From Acidobacteriaceae bacterium (GTDB lineage Bacteria; Acidobacteriota; Terriglobia; Terriglobales; Acidobacteriaceae), in contig PLYW01000113.1 of assembly GCA_003151875.1 (NCBI GenBank), forward strand, positions 1-7,377: a stretch of DNA of 7,377 bases. Reading direction: 5' to 3'. Under the pieces are notes generated by a model. It was not told the origin of the DNA, ran no database searches, and saw only the letters and a list, made by a program, of their open reading frames with translations. Shown one piece after another: positions 1-6,205 of the stretch; the first letter of the stretch is position 1; each line of letters begins with the position of its first letter. A program made the position numbers and the translations under genes.

Positions 1-121
1 ATATTCACGAATAATGCGGGCTAATCAAGTTGTGCCATCTTGCCGAAGCAATCCATGTGATCGCTAAAGCGCCCCTGCGCGCGGTGCGATCCTATGCGAG
101 GCCGTGCTTCGGGAGAAGTGC

Positions 122-3100
122 ATGCTTACAACGGGCCGTGTCCCCCTCGGACGTTGGATGGTACCGCTAGTCGCCTTGGGCATCGTTCCCGTGGTCCTCT
201 TGGCCCAGGCTACGCACGGTCCCACCACCGTGCGACGCGACATTCACCATGATGTTTCCCGGCCGCTGATCGACCTCATCCGCCATGCTCCGCCCGTCTC
301 CCGGGAGCAGCACGAAGCTGAACCGGTGCGCCCAGTTCCGCTTCCGCGCGGCTTGCGACCGCTGGCGGAAGACCCGCTGCGCCAGTGGAGAACGTTCGGC
401 TACACGCCTCTGATGAGCAACAGCTTCGAAGGGCTGGGCAATGGGAGGTACGGATTCACAGTGGAGTATGCTCCACCCGATACCAATGGGGCCGTGGGCG
501 CCACCCAATACGTGCAATGGGTGAATACCGATTTTGCCATTTTCAGCAAGAGCAACGGAGGTCTGGTCGCCGGTCCGGTTCCCGGCAATATTCTCTGGTC
601 GGGATTTGGCGGCGGCTGTGAGGCCAACAACGATGGCGATCCCATCGTGCTGTATGACAAGCTGGCCAACCGCTGGGTCATGAGCCAGTTCTCGGTTTCG
701 ACCACTCCGTATCTGCAGTGCGTCGCCGTTTCCATGGGTCCCGACGCCACCGGCATGTGGTATCGCTATGCTTTCCAATATTCCGCTTTTGACGACTATC
801 CCAAGATGGGGGTCTGGCCCGATGCCTACTATGAAACTTTCAACATGTTTCTTGGCCAGAGCTTCCTCGGCTCCGAGGTTTGCGCCTATGACCGCACCCA
901 GATGTTGAGCGGACTGCCGGCGACGCAGATCTGTTTTCAGCAGGGTTCCATGGTGGGAGGATTGCTACCAGCCGATGTCGATGGCACCACCGCGCCGCCG
1001 CCGGGTTCGCCGAACTATGTGCTCAACTTTGGCGCCAACTCGCTCAACCTGTACAAGTTTCACGTGGATTTCAGCAATCCCGCCAACGCCACCTTCACCG
1101 GCCCAACCGTAATCCCCGTGGCGGCCTTCATGCCGCTTTGCGGAGGCGGTCCCGGCTGCGTGCCGCAACCGGGAACCACGACCAAACTGGACTCGCTCGC
1201 CGACCGCCTGATGTATCGCCTGGCGTATCGCAACTTTGGCAGCCACGAGTCCCTGGTGGTCAACCAATCCGTCGCGGTCAGCGGCAGCAGCGGGGTGCGT
1301 TGGTATGAGATTCAGGCGCCCAATGGGACCCCCGTCGTCGCGCAGCAAGGGACCTATGCTCCCGATTCCAATTATCGCTGGATGGGAAGTATTGCCATGG
1401 ACCAGGCCGGAGACATTGCCCTGGGCTACAGCGTGTCCAGCGGCTCGGTGTATCCCTCGATTGCGGTTGCGGGACGGTTGCCCACCGATCCGGCGGGCGC
1501 GCTGGAAGCCGAGACCACGGTGATCATCGGCAGCGGTTCGCAAACCTACGGCTTGACCCGCTGGGGCGACTACAGTTCCATGACCGTCGATCCGGTCGAT
1601 GACTGTACCTTCTGGTTCACGACGGAATATCTGGTAAGCAATGGCGCGTGGAATTGGAATACCCGAATCGTCAACTTTCAGTTTCCCGAGTGCAATACCC
1701 CCAGCTTTGTTGGACTGTATCCCGCGGGCCTCAGCTTTGGACCGCAGACGGTCGGCACCCTCAGCCCAGCCCAGCAAGTCACCCTGACGAATCATCAGCC
1801 GAACGGCCTTTCGATCAGCAGCATCGCCGCTAGCGGCGACTATAGCCAGAGCAATGACTGCGGCACGTCGCTGGCCCCCAATGCCAGTTGCAACATCAAC
1901 GTGCGCTTCCAACCCACCGGCACGGGACTCCGCAGCGGCGCCGTGACGGTCACCGATAACGGCCCCGACAGCCCCCAGGTCGCCAGCTTGACGGGGTTCG
2001 GCACGCAAACGCCGGCTTGCGTGTCCAATACCCTGTCGGACGGCGGTTTTGAAAGCGGCACCCTGACCTGCTGGCAGCCAGGCGGAATCTTTCCGCCTGC
2101 TATTTCGACGCAGCAGGTCCATAACGGCAGCTTCGCCGCTCAGTTAGGCGCGAACGGCCTCCCGGTGCCAAACGGTGATTCCTCGCTTTATCAAACCATT
2201 GCCATTCCGAACAACGGAGATAACCCGGCCTTGAGCTTCTGGTACTGGCCCTCGACCAGCGGCACCATCGAAAATGAATGGCAGGAGGCGCAGGTCCGCG
2301 ACAGCAATGGAAACCAGTTGGCCCAGATCTTCAAGCTGGCATCCAACACCCAAACCTGGACCCAGGTGACCTACGACCTGACGCCCTACCAGGGACGGAC
2401 GATCCAGATCTACTTCAATGCTCACGAAGACGGCTACAGCGGCTTGACCTCCATGTACCTGGACGACGTCTCCATTACCAACAGTGGCACTCCGCAGGCT
2501 CTGCAATTCGTCGCCGTCACGCCCTGCCGCTTGGTGGACACGCGGTCGGACGCTGGCGGAGGCCCGATTCCGGGCGGCACTTTCCGCAGCTTCCCCATAC
2601 CACAAGAGGGCGGCTGCAGCATTTCGTCCACCGCAGCAGCGTACGCGCTGAATGTCTCCGTGGTCCCGTCCGCCCCCCTGGGATATCTCACCATATGGCC
2701 CACCGGTCAAACCAAACCTGTGGTCGCCACCCTGAACTCGCTCGACGGGCGCATCAAGGCCAACGCCGCCATTGTGCCCGCCGGCGATCAAGGCGCCATC
2801 AGTATTTACGTCACCAACACCACCCATGTGATTCTCGACATCAACGGCTACTTCGCCCCGGCATCTGGGACCACGCTGGCCTTCTATCCGCTGACCCCCT
2901 GTCGCGTCGCCGACACGCGGCACCCCAATGGCGGCCTGGGATCGCCCTACTTGACTGGCGGCCAGGAACGCGTATTCCCTGTACTCGATGCCGCTTCCTG
3001 CAACATTCCCTCCAGCGCTGCCGCTTATTCGCTGAACGTCACGGTCGTGCCACATGGCGGGCTGGGGTATCTGTCGGTCTGGCCCACGGGTGGACCCCGG

Positions 3101-3616
3101 CCCACGGTTTCAACCTTGAACGATGTCGGCGGAAACGTCATCGCCAATGCCGCGATTGTGCCTGCGGGTACCGGCGGCAAGGTCTCGGTTTACCCAACCA
3201 ACGATACCGACCTGGTCATTGATATCAACGGCTACTTCGCGCCGGCGGGAACTGGCGGACTGTCGCTGTACGCAACGGCTCCATGCCGGGTCATCGACAC
3301 GCGCCATGTGGGCAATGGTCAGCCCTTCAGCGGAACCTTGAGTCCTCCAGTGGACGTCGTGGATGGGCCTTGCGGACTACCCACCGCTGCGCAGGCCTAT
3401 GTCCTCAACGCGACGGTCGTGCCGCCAGGAGGCTTGGGCTACCTGACCCTGTGGCCGGACGGCGGCGATCGGCCTACGGTCTCGACGTTGAACGCCTCGG
3501 ATGGATCCATCAGCAACAACATGGCAATCGTGCCCACCAGCAACGGCAAGGTCGATGCTTATGCGTCGGGGCTCACCCAACTGATCCTCGACATCTCCAG
3601 CTACTTCGCGCCATAG
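122..3616 (+). CDS. Large secreted multidomain protein (propeller-like region, HYDIN-like Ig domain, jelly-roll-like domain, three C-terminal repeats)
   Basis: Predicted exported 1,164-aa protein of unknown function. I chose ATG 122 because GGGAGA (111-116) lies 5 nt upstream; an in-frame GTG at 104 would add six residues and lacks such a site. Residues 1-31 form a signal peptide: Arg-containing start, hydrophobic VPLVALGIVPVVLLA, then AQA as a likely cleavage site. Residues about 100-523 form a Trp/Tyr/Gly-rich region, probably beta-propeller-like, with motifs DPIVLYDKLANRWVMSQF (173-190), DDYPKMGVWPDAYYETFNMF (224-243), YRWMGSIAMD (418) and TRWGDYSSMTVDP (479). Residues 529-627 resemble HYDIN/choice-of-anchor-D Ig domains (LSFGPQTVGTLSPAQQVTLTN, then FQPTGTGLRSGAVTVTDN). 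Residues 633-789 look like a jelly-roll carbohydrate-binding-type domain (DGGFESGTLTCWQ to YLDDVSITN). Residues 794-1164 are three repeats. No membrane anchor or sortase-like signal is visible at the C-terminus. The domain style is known from Acidobacteriota surface proteins; an adhesive or glycan-binding role is inference. Confidence 0.93.
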   Translation: MLTTGRVPLGRWMVPLVALGIVPVVLLAQATHGPTTVRRDIHHDVSRPLIDLIRHAPPVSREQHEAEPVRPVPLPRGLRPLAEDPLRQWRTFGYTPLMSNSFEGLGNGRYGFTVEYAPPDTNGAVGATQYVQWVNTDFAIFSKSNGGLVAGPVPGNILWSGFGGGCEANNDGDPIVLYDKLANRWVMSQFSVSTTPYLQCVAVSMGPDATGMWYRYAFQYSAFDDYPKMGVWPDAYYETFNMFLGQSFLGSEVCAYDRTQMLSGLPATQICFQQGSMVGGLLPADVDGTTAPPPGSPNYVLNFGANSLNLYKFHVDFSNPANATFTGPTVIPVAAFMPLCGGGPGCVPQPGTTTKLDSLADRLMYRLAYRNFGSHESLVVNQSVAVSGSSGVRWYEIQAPNGTPVVAQQGTYAPDSNYRWMGSIAMDQAGDIALGYSVSSGSVYPSIAVAGRLPTDPAGALEAETTVIIGSGSQTYGLTRWGDYSSMTVDPVDDCTFWFTTEYLVSNGAWNWNTRIVNFQFPECNTPSFVGLYPAGLSFGPQTVGTLSPAQQVTLTNHQPNGLSISSIAASGDYSQSNDCGTSLAPNASCNINVRFQPTGTGLRSGAVTVTDNGPDSPQVASLTGFGTQTPACVSNTLSDGGFESGTLTCWQPGGIFPPAISTQQVHNGSFAAQLGANGLPVPNGDSSLYQTIAIPNNGDNPALSFWYWPSTSGTIENEWQEAQVRDSNGNQLAQIFKLASNTQTWTQVTYDLTPYQGRTIQIYFNAHEDGYSGLTSMYLDDVSITNSGTPQALQFVAVTPCRLVDTRSDAGGGPIPGGTFRSFPIPQEGGCSISSTAAAYALNVSVVPSAPLGYLTIWPTGQTKPVVATLNSLDGRIKANAAIVPAGDQGAISIYVTNTTHVILDINGYFAPASGTTLAFYPLTPCRVADTRHPNGGLGSPYLTGGQERVFPVLDAASCNIPSSAAAYSLNVTVVPHGGLGYLSVWPTGGPRPTVSTLNDVGGNVIANAAIVPAGTGGKVSVYPTNDTDLVIDINGYFAPAGTGGLSLYATAPCRVIDTRHVGNGQPFSGTLSPPVDVVDGPCGLPTAAQAYVLNATVVPPGGLGYLTLWPDGGDRPTVSTLNASDGSISNNMAIVPTSNGKVDAYASGLTQLILDISSYFAP
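2501..3613 (+). repeat. Three tandem ~120-aa C-terminal protein repeats
   Basis: The end of the large secreted protein consists of three related units: 2501-2863, 2876-3247 and 3260-3613 (about 121, 124 and 118 aa). Each starts with a PCR..DTR motif (TPCRLVDTR, TPCRVADTR, APCRVIDTR). Each continues through AYxLNxxVVP, GLGYLxxWP and VxTLN, and ends in LDINGYFAP or the degenerate LDISSYFAP. Two Cys per unit (in PCR, and in GGCS, ASCN or GPCG) are conserved and could form a disulfide. The units are diverged at DNA level, so they are old duplications rather than recent slippage. Confidence 0.85.
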
Positions 3617-3899
3617 ACTAGCCGCGATTTCGCCCCCCACCCCAGCCAAGCGCTACTTCCCGACTGTCACCGGGAGCGGTGACGCAGTTCACGGACAAGC
3701 GGGCAGTTTGCAGTTATTAAATATTGCTGTTCGTGTGCGGCAAAGTGCCTCGTATCCGCCTGGAGGAACTCCATGCAAACCTCATGCCCGCTCCTCCGGA
3801 CGGGGATTCCGGCACATCCCTCCTCTCCGGGACTTACCGGAACTGCGAGCTTCCAGGCTGTCTATTTCTGTACTCAGGTGAATGCGGAAAGGGAGCAGT
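3617..3899. other. Intergenic spacer between the two secreted-protein genes
   Basis: No convincing gene is seen here. It holds a short hairpin at 3666-3683, an AT-rich patch around 3714-3725 (TTATTAAATATT) that could hold a weak promoter for the downstream gene, and GGAGG (3762-3766) six bases before an ATG at 3773. The ORF from that ATG runs to 4000, but its last third is only a shadow of the TIGR03803-type gene. If real, it could be no more than a leader ORF. Confidence 0.5.
3666..3683 (+). terminator. Short hairpin downstream of the large secreted-protein gene
   Basis: GTCACC (3666-3671) and GGTGAC (3678-3683) form a perfect 6-bp stem around a 6-nt loop, about 50 bases after the stop codon. 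No T-run follows, so it is not a canonical intrinsic terminator. It could protect the 3' end of the transcript, assist factor-dependent termination, or be chance. Confidence 0.25.
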
Positions 3900-4402
3900 A
3901 TGAAGAAAATCGGCCTATTGAAAACGATCCTCATCCCGTTTGTATTTTGTGCTGCGACGGCGTTGAATTCGCCTGCACAAACCCTGACTGTGCTGCATAA
4001 CTTTGCCGGCTCGGATGGCGGCAACCCCACGGTTGGGCTGGTACTGGCAACCGACGGCAACTTCTACGGCACAGCCTACACGGGAGGAAGCAAAAACGCC
4101 GGCACGGCTTTTAGAATCACTCCCAGCGGCACCCTGACCACGCTGTACAACTTTTGCCAGCAGCAATACTGCGGTGACGGAGCGCAGCCGATGCAGATCA
4201 TCCAAGGCAGGGACGGGAATTTCTACGGCGTGACCATCTCCGGCGGCAACGGAGAGACCGGCGGCGTCATCTTCAAACTGACTCCCAGCGGCAGCGAGAG
4301 TGTGCCGGCTAAGTTTTGCAACCCTAATTACAGTTGTGGCTCCGGTCCGCAGGTTGGGAGCCATCCCACCTCCCTGATGCAAGCCAATGATGGAAATTTT
4401 TA
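3900..4402 (+). pseudogene. 5' part of an exported TIGR03803 (Gloeo_Verruco)-type repeat protein, interrupted by the IS element
   Basis: ATG 3900 is chosen because AAAGGGAG ends 4 nt upstream; an ATG at 3882 in the same frame lacks a good site. Residues 1-27 are a signal peptide (MKKIGLLKTILIPFVFCAATA, then SPAQ as a likely cleavage region). Two full repeats follow: residues 29-77 (VLHNF to DGNFYGTAYTGG to FRITPSG) and 78-131 (TLYNF to DGNFYGVTISGG to FKLTPSG). A third, diverged repeat is cut at DGNF (164-167). These repeats are typical of TIGR03803-type extracellular proteins, thought to fold as beta-propeller blades; the function is unknown. The frame breaks at the insertion: the last two bases of the target duplication plus the first G of the element make TAG (4401-4403). 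The gene resumes in frame at 7361. Intact relatives normally have more repeats, so much of the gene lies beyond the window. Confidence 0.9.
4395..4402. repeat. Left copy of the 8-bp target-site duplication (AATTTTTA)
   Basis: AATTTTTA directly precedes the left terminal repeat and is matched exactly at 7353-7360, directly after the right one. An 8-bp duplication is the length known for the IS1595 family. Confidence 0.95.
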
Positions 4403-4432
4403 GGCAATTATCCCCTCTAGACAAGTACACCT
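4403..4432 (+). repeat. Left terminal inverted repeat of the IS1595-family element
   Basis: Aligned without gaps to the right end, 21 of 30 positions match, in two blocks: an outer GGCAATTATCCC (11 of 12 match) and an inner ACAAGTA at element positions 19-25 (7 of 7), separated by six mostly different bases. This two-block pattern suggests an outer cleavage box and an inner transposase-binding box. Confidence 0.92.
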
Positions 4433-4446
4433 CTGTGTCATATAAT
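4418..4446 (+). promoter_or_regulatory. Sigma70-like promoter for the cargo operon
   Basis: TAGACA (4418-4423) is one base from the consensus -35. A 17-bp spacer then leads to a perfect TATAAT (4441-4446), putting the transcription start near 4453. The -35 and part of the spacer overlap the inner box of the left terminal repeat. It reads toward the HicB-like gene, leaving a 5' leader of about 180 nt. Confidence 0.7.
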
Positions 4447-4467
4447 TAGGTAGGCGGTTGGAGCGAA

Positions 4468-4495
4468 ATCACTGTGATTCGCATCTAACTGTGAT
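4468..4495. promoter_or_regulatory. Possible operator: palindrome plus direct repeat in the cargo leader
   Basis: ATCACTGTGAT (4468-4478) is a perfect 11-base palindrome. Its right half, ACTGTGAT, recurs 17 bp further on at 4488-4495. It sits just downstream of the predicted transcription start, where a repressor could block elongation or initiation. Autoregulation by a HicB-type antitoxin complex is the usual pattern, but the HicB-like protein here has no visible DNA-binding domain, so the binding protein is unknown. Confidence 0.35.
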
Positions 4496-4509
4496 AAGCT
4501 CCCCACCAC

Positions 4510-4635
4510 ATGCAGGAATCCGCGCGGTTGCGCCGCGAAGTCCCACACTCGGGCACGGACATCTGCATTCACACAATCATAGCGGAGGAGATCACGGGGG
4601 TTGGAAGGCCCTCGTCCGAAAGGAGGACGCTGTGA
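4510..4635 (+). CDS. Possible 41-aa leader ORF overlapping the HicB-like gene start
   Basis: An ATG at 4510 opens 41 codons (MQESARLRREVPHSGT..., ending PSSERRTL). Its TGA (4633-4635) overlaps the GTG start of the HicB-like gene as GTGA, an arrangement typical of translational coupling. Against it, no Shine-Dalgarno sequence precedes the ATG and I recognise no family. It may be chance in the leader; a GC-rich hairpin (CGCGG 4523-4527 with CCGCG 4533-4537) lies within it. Confidence 0.2.
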   Translation: MQESARLRREVPHSGTDICIHTIIAEEITGVGRPSSERRTL

Positions 4636-5006
4636 AGATGCGTATCAAGTTCGCCCTCAGATATTGGGTGAGAAGGGACGACGAGGCTAAGACTTTTGTG
4701 GCCTACATACCAGTGCTGCGCCTGTACACGCAGTCGAAGGATAAGGCTCGCCTCGGAGAAGCCGTGAAAGATTTGGTTTATAACTTTGTACAACTCTGTC
4801 ATGGACGGGGAATTCTGGACGACGTGATGCGCGAACGCGGACTGTCCAGAATTGTAGATTCACCGCAGGCAGACAGTACGCGCCCGGTGGTAGAAGACGA
4901 CGGGGAGGAGTACATCATGGTAGGAACTCCCGCAGAGCCAGAGCGCTACGCGGTTCCGATTACGCTTCTTGTCGGAGAGCGGGAGATGGCTGAGTGCCTC
5001 CCTTAG
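4632..5006 (+). CDS. HicB-like antitoxin
   Basis: 124-aa protein resembling HicB antitoxins, which bind and neutralise the HicA mRNA-cleaving toxin. GTG 4632 is chosen because AAGGAGG (4620-4626) lies 5 nt upstream; ATG 4638 is an alternative, and a longer frame from TTG 4458 has a low-complexity N-terminus and no support. Residues 4-60 show the HicB partial RNase-H-like pattern: strand RIKFALRYWVRRD, then KTFVAYIPVLRLYTQSKDK (16-38 region), then helix EAVKDLVYNFVQLCHGRG. The C-terminal ~50 residues are acidic (VVEDDGEEY) and show no clear helix-turn-helix or ribbon-helix-helix domain, unlike many HicB proteins. The gene is first in the cargo operon and overlaps the HicA-like gene by 13 bp. 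The antitoxin role is inferred from fold pattern and pairing. Confidence 0.68.
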   Translation: MKMRIKFALRYWVRRDDEAKTFVAYIPVLRLYTQSKDKARLGEAVKDLVYNFVQLCHGRGILDDVMRERGLSRIVDSPQADSTRPVVEDDGEEYIMVGTPAEPERYAVPITLLVGEREMAECLP

Positions 5007-5254
5007 CACTGATCGGCCCGGAAGAACTAAAAGATGTGCTCGTAGAGGATGGCTATACGGTCATCTTTGAAAATGAATTTCACTGGTTCTTGGCGAAGGA
5101 TGCGAAGCAGCAGGCTCCAATTAACATTCCCAGGGAACCCGGCGAAGATGGATGTGTGTCCATGGAAATCATGGAGCATGTTCGAAACGAAGCACAGATT
5201 AGCTATCACAAGTACTTTGAGATAAAGAAGCGGCTGAAGGCGAAGGCAAATTGA
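4994..5254 (+). CDS. HicA-like toxin (putative mRNA interferase)
   Basis: 86-aa protein matching the small double-stranded-RNA-binding-like fold of HicA toxins, which cleave mRNA using a conserved His. GTG 4994 is chosen because GGGAG (4981-4985) lies 8 nt upstream, and it overlaps the HicB-like gene by 13 bp. The pattern is helix PEELKDVLVEDGY (9-21), strands TVIFENEFHWFLAKD (22-36) with candidate catalytic His30, a strand with the PINIPRE motif (42-48), then helix SMEIMEHVRNEAQIS (56-70) and a basic tail. The usual GSHH context of the His is replaced by EFHW, so activity is uncertain and it may be a divergent or inactive relative. The antitoxin-first order (hicB-hicA) occurs in some hic loci. 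The stop codon overlaps the TTG of the next ORF. Confidence 0.58.
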   Translation: MPPLALIGPEELKDVLVEDGYTVIFENEFHWFLAKDAKQQAPINIPREPGEDGCVSMEIMEHVRNEAQISYHKYFEIKKRLKAKAN

Positions 5255-5379
5255 GGAAAAAGAAGACCAGCCCGCAGACTCCATACGCTGGCGTTACGCG
5301 CTCGGGATTTCTGGAGTTGTTGCGCAAGGCGTCACAGCCTGTCGTAAAGTCGCGCAAGGGCAATAAGCCGGGGCGATGA
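5251..5379 (+). CDS. Small basic 42-aa protein filling the gap between the HicA-like and hydrolase genes
   Basis: TTG 5251 overlaps the HicA-like stop by two bases, and its TGA (5377-5379) lies one base before the ATG of the hydrolase gene. The product is strongly basic (LRKKKTSPQTPYAGVTRSGF, then LELLRKASQPVVKSRKGNKPGR) with a short central helix (FLELLRKA). No ATG or GTG is available in this frame and the Shine-Dalgarno signal is weak (AAGGC), so translation would depend on coupling from upstream. The exact fit between two genes and the open frame argue for a real gene. I recognise no family; a nucleic-acid-binding or partner peptide is possible. Confidence 0.42.
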   Translation: MRKKKTSPQTPYAGVTRSGFLELLRKASQPVVKSRKGNKPGR

Positions 5380-5380
5380 T

Positions 5381-6205
5381 ATGACGGTCTGTATTGCAGC
5401 ATCGTGCGAAGACGGCAAGTATATCGTCACGGCTGCTGACCGTATGTTTACGGTCGGGCCGCCCCTCAACGTGGAATTTGAGCCGCCCATCAGCAAGATC
5501 GAAGTCATGGGTAACACGTGCGTGGCGATGGGTGCTGGCAATAGTCTATTTGTCAGCGAAATATTCGGGGCTGCAAAGCTGGCATACAACAACATCGCCG
5601 GGGCGTCCGTGGACCAAATCGCAGGCGCGGTCAAAGCTGCTTACACGCAATCACGCAATGAAAAGATTGAAGAGCAGATCATCAACCCGACGCTTGGCCC
5701 GGACTTCCTAGTTTTCCGGTCACGTAACGGAACTCTGCCACAGTATCTGCAACCGCAACCTGGAATCTACCAGCAGATCATCGTGCAGTCAAATCAATTC
5801 AATCTAGGTGTTGACTTGATTGTCGCAGGGATTGACAGCAGCGGGAGTCACGTCTACTACATCGGCCATCCCGGTTCGATAGTGTCGTTTGACAAGATTG
5901 GTTACAATGCCGTCGGTAGTGGTGCTTCCCACGTAGCGATCAAATTTTCGTTGGATTGCTTACATCCGAAGACTCCGCTGGAAGATGTTTTGCTGGCCGT
6001 ATATTCCGCGAAACGTGCGGCAGAAGTTGCTCCCGGCGTTGGACAGGAAACGGAAATCAAGGTTATTTCGTCAACTGAAATCTGGCCAGTGCCGGAAAGT
6101 CTAATGGGAGTCCTGAAAGCAATACACCACGAGGCGACCAAAAAATCCAAGCCGGATTCAGAAAAGATCAAGGCCAAATATGCAGAACTACGAAAAAACG
6201 CTTGA
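5381..6205 (+). CDS. Proteasome-fold Ntn-hydrolase (HslV/Anbu-like peptidase superfamily)
   Basis: 274-aa protein with the pattern of proteasome beta/HslV-type Ntn-hydrolases, which use an N-terminal Thr nucleophile. After Met removal the chain would start at Thr (MTVCIAASCEDGK). Asp20 in VTAADRM and Lys39 in ISKIEVM correspond to the conserved Asp17 and Lys33 of proteasome subunits. Further signs are VAMGAGN (48-54), LIVAGIDSSGSHVYYIGHPG, GYNAVGSGA (174-182, the usual GSG turn) and SAKRAAEVAPGVGQETEIKVIS. The C-terminal ~35 residues are a Lys-rich helix (KKSKPDSEKIKAKYAELRKNA) not typical of the family. With no propeptide the active Thr would be exposed by methionine aminopeptidase alone. 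No ATPase partner (HslU-like) is encoded nearby. The gene sits one base after the 42-aa ORF and overlaps the next ORF by 26 bp. Its Shine-Dalgarno signal is weak (GGGGCGATG), fitting coupled translation. The substrate is unknown. Confidence 0.75.
   Translation: MTVCIAASCEDGKYIVTAADRMFTVGPPLNVEFEPPISKIEVMGNTCVAMGAGNSLFVSEIFGAAKLAYNNIAGASVDQIAGAVKAAYTQSRNEKIEEQIINPTLGPDFLVFRSRNGTLPQYLQPQPGIYQQIIVQSNQFNLGVDLIVAGIDSSGSHVYYIGHPGSIVSFDKIGYNAVGSGASHVAIKFSLDCLHPKTPLEDVLLAVYSAKRAAEVAPGVGQETEIKVISSTEIWPVPESLMGVLKAIHHEATKKSKPDSEKIKAKYAELRKNA

Noticed and set aside
965..2122. Long minus-strand open frame (385 aa) inside the large secreted-protein gene
   Set aside because: It is the antisense shadow of a GC-rich coding sequence, rich in Arg/Gly/Ala, without a recognisable domain. 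The plus-strand protein has clear domains throughout.
2278..3222. Plus-strand 314-aa frame inside the repeat region
   Set aside because: It is an alternate-frame shadow, rich in Arg, His and Gln, over a well-supported protein.
3773..4000. 75-aa ORF with a good GGAGG site
   Set aside because: Its last third overlaps the signal-peptide region of the TIGR03803-type gene in another frame and the translation looks like no known protein. GGAGGAACTCC is itself a small palindrome, so the site may be chance.
4458..4631. N-terminal extension of the HicB-like gene starting at TTG 4458
   Set aside because: It would start within a few bases of the predicted transcription start, is His/Gly-rich low-complexity sequence, and the strong AAGGAGG site serves GTG 4632 instead.
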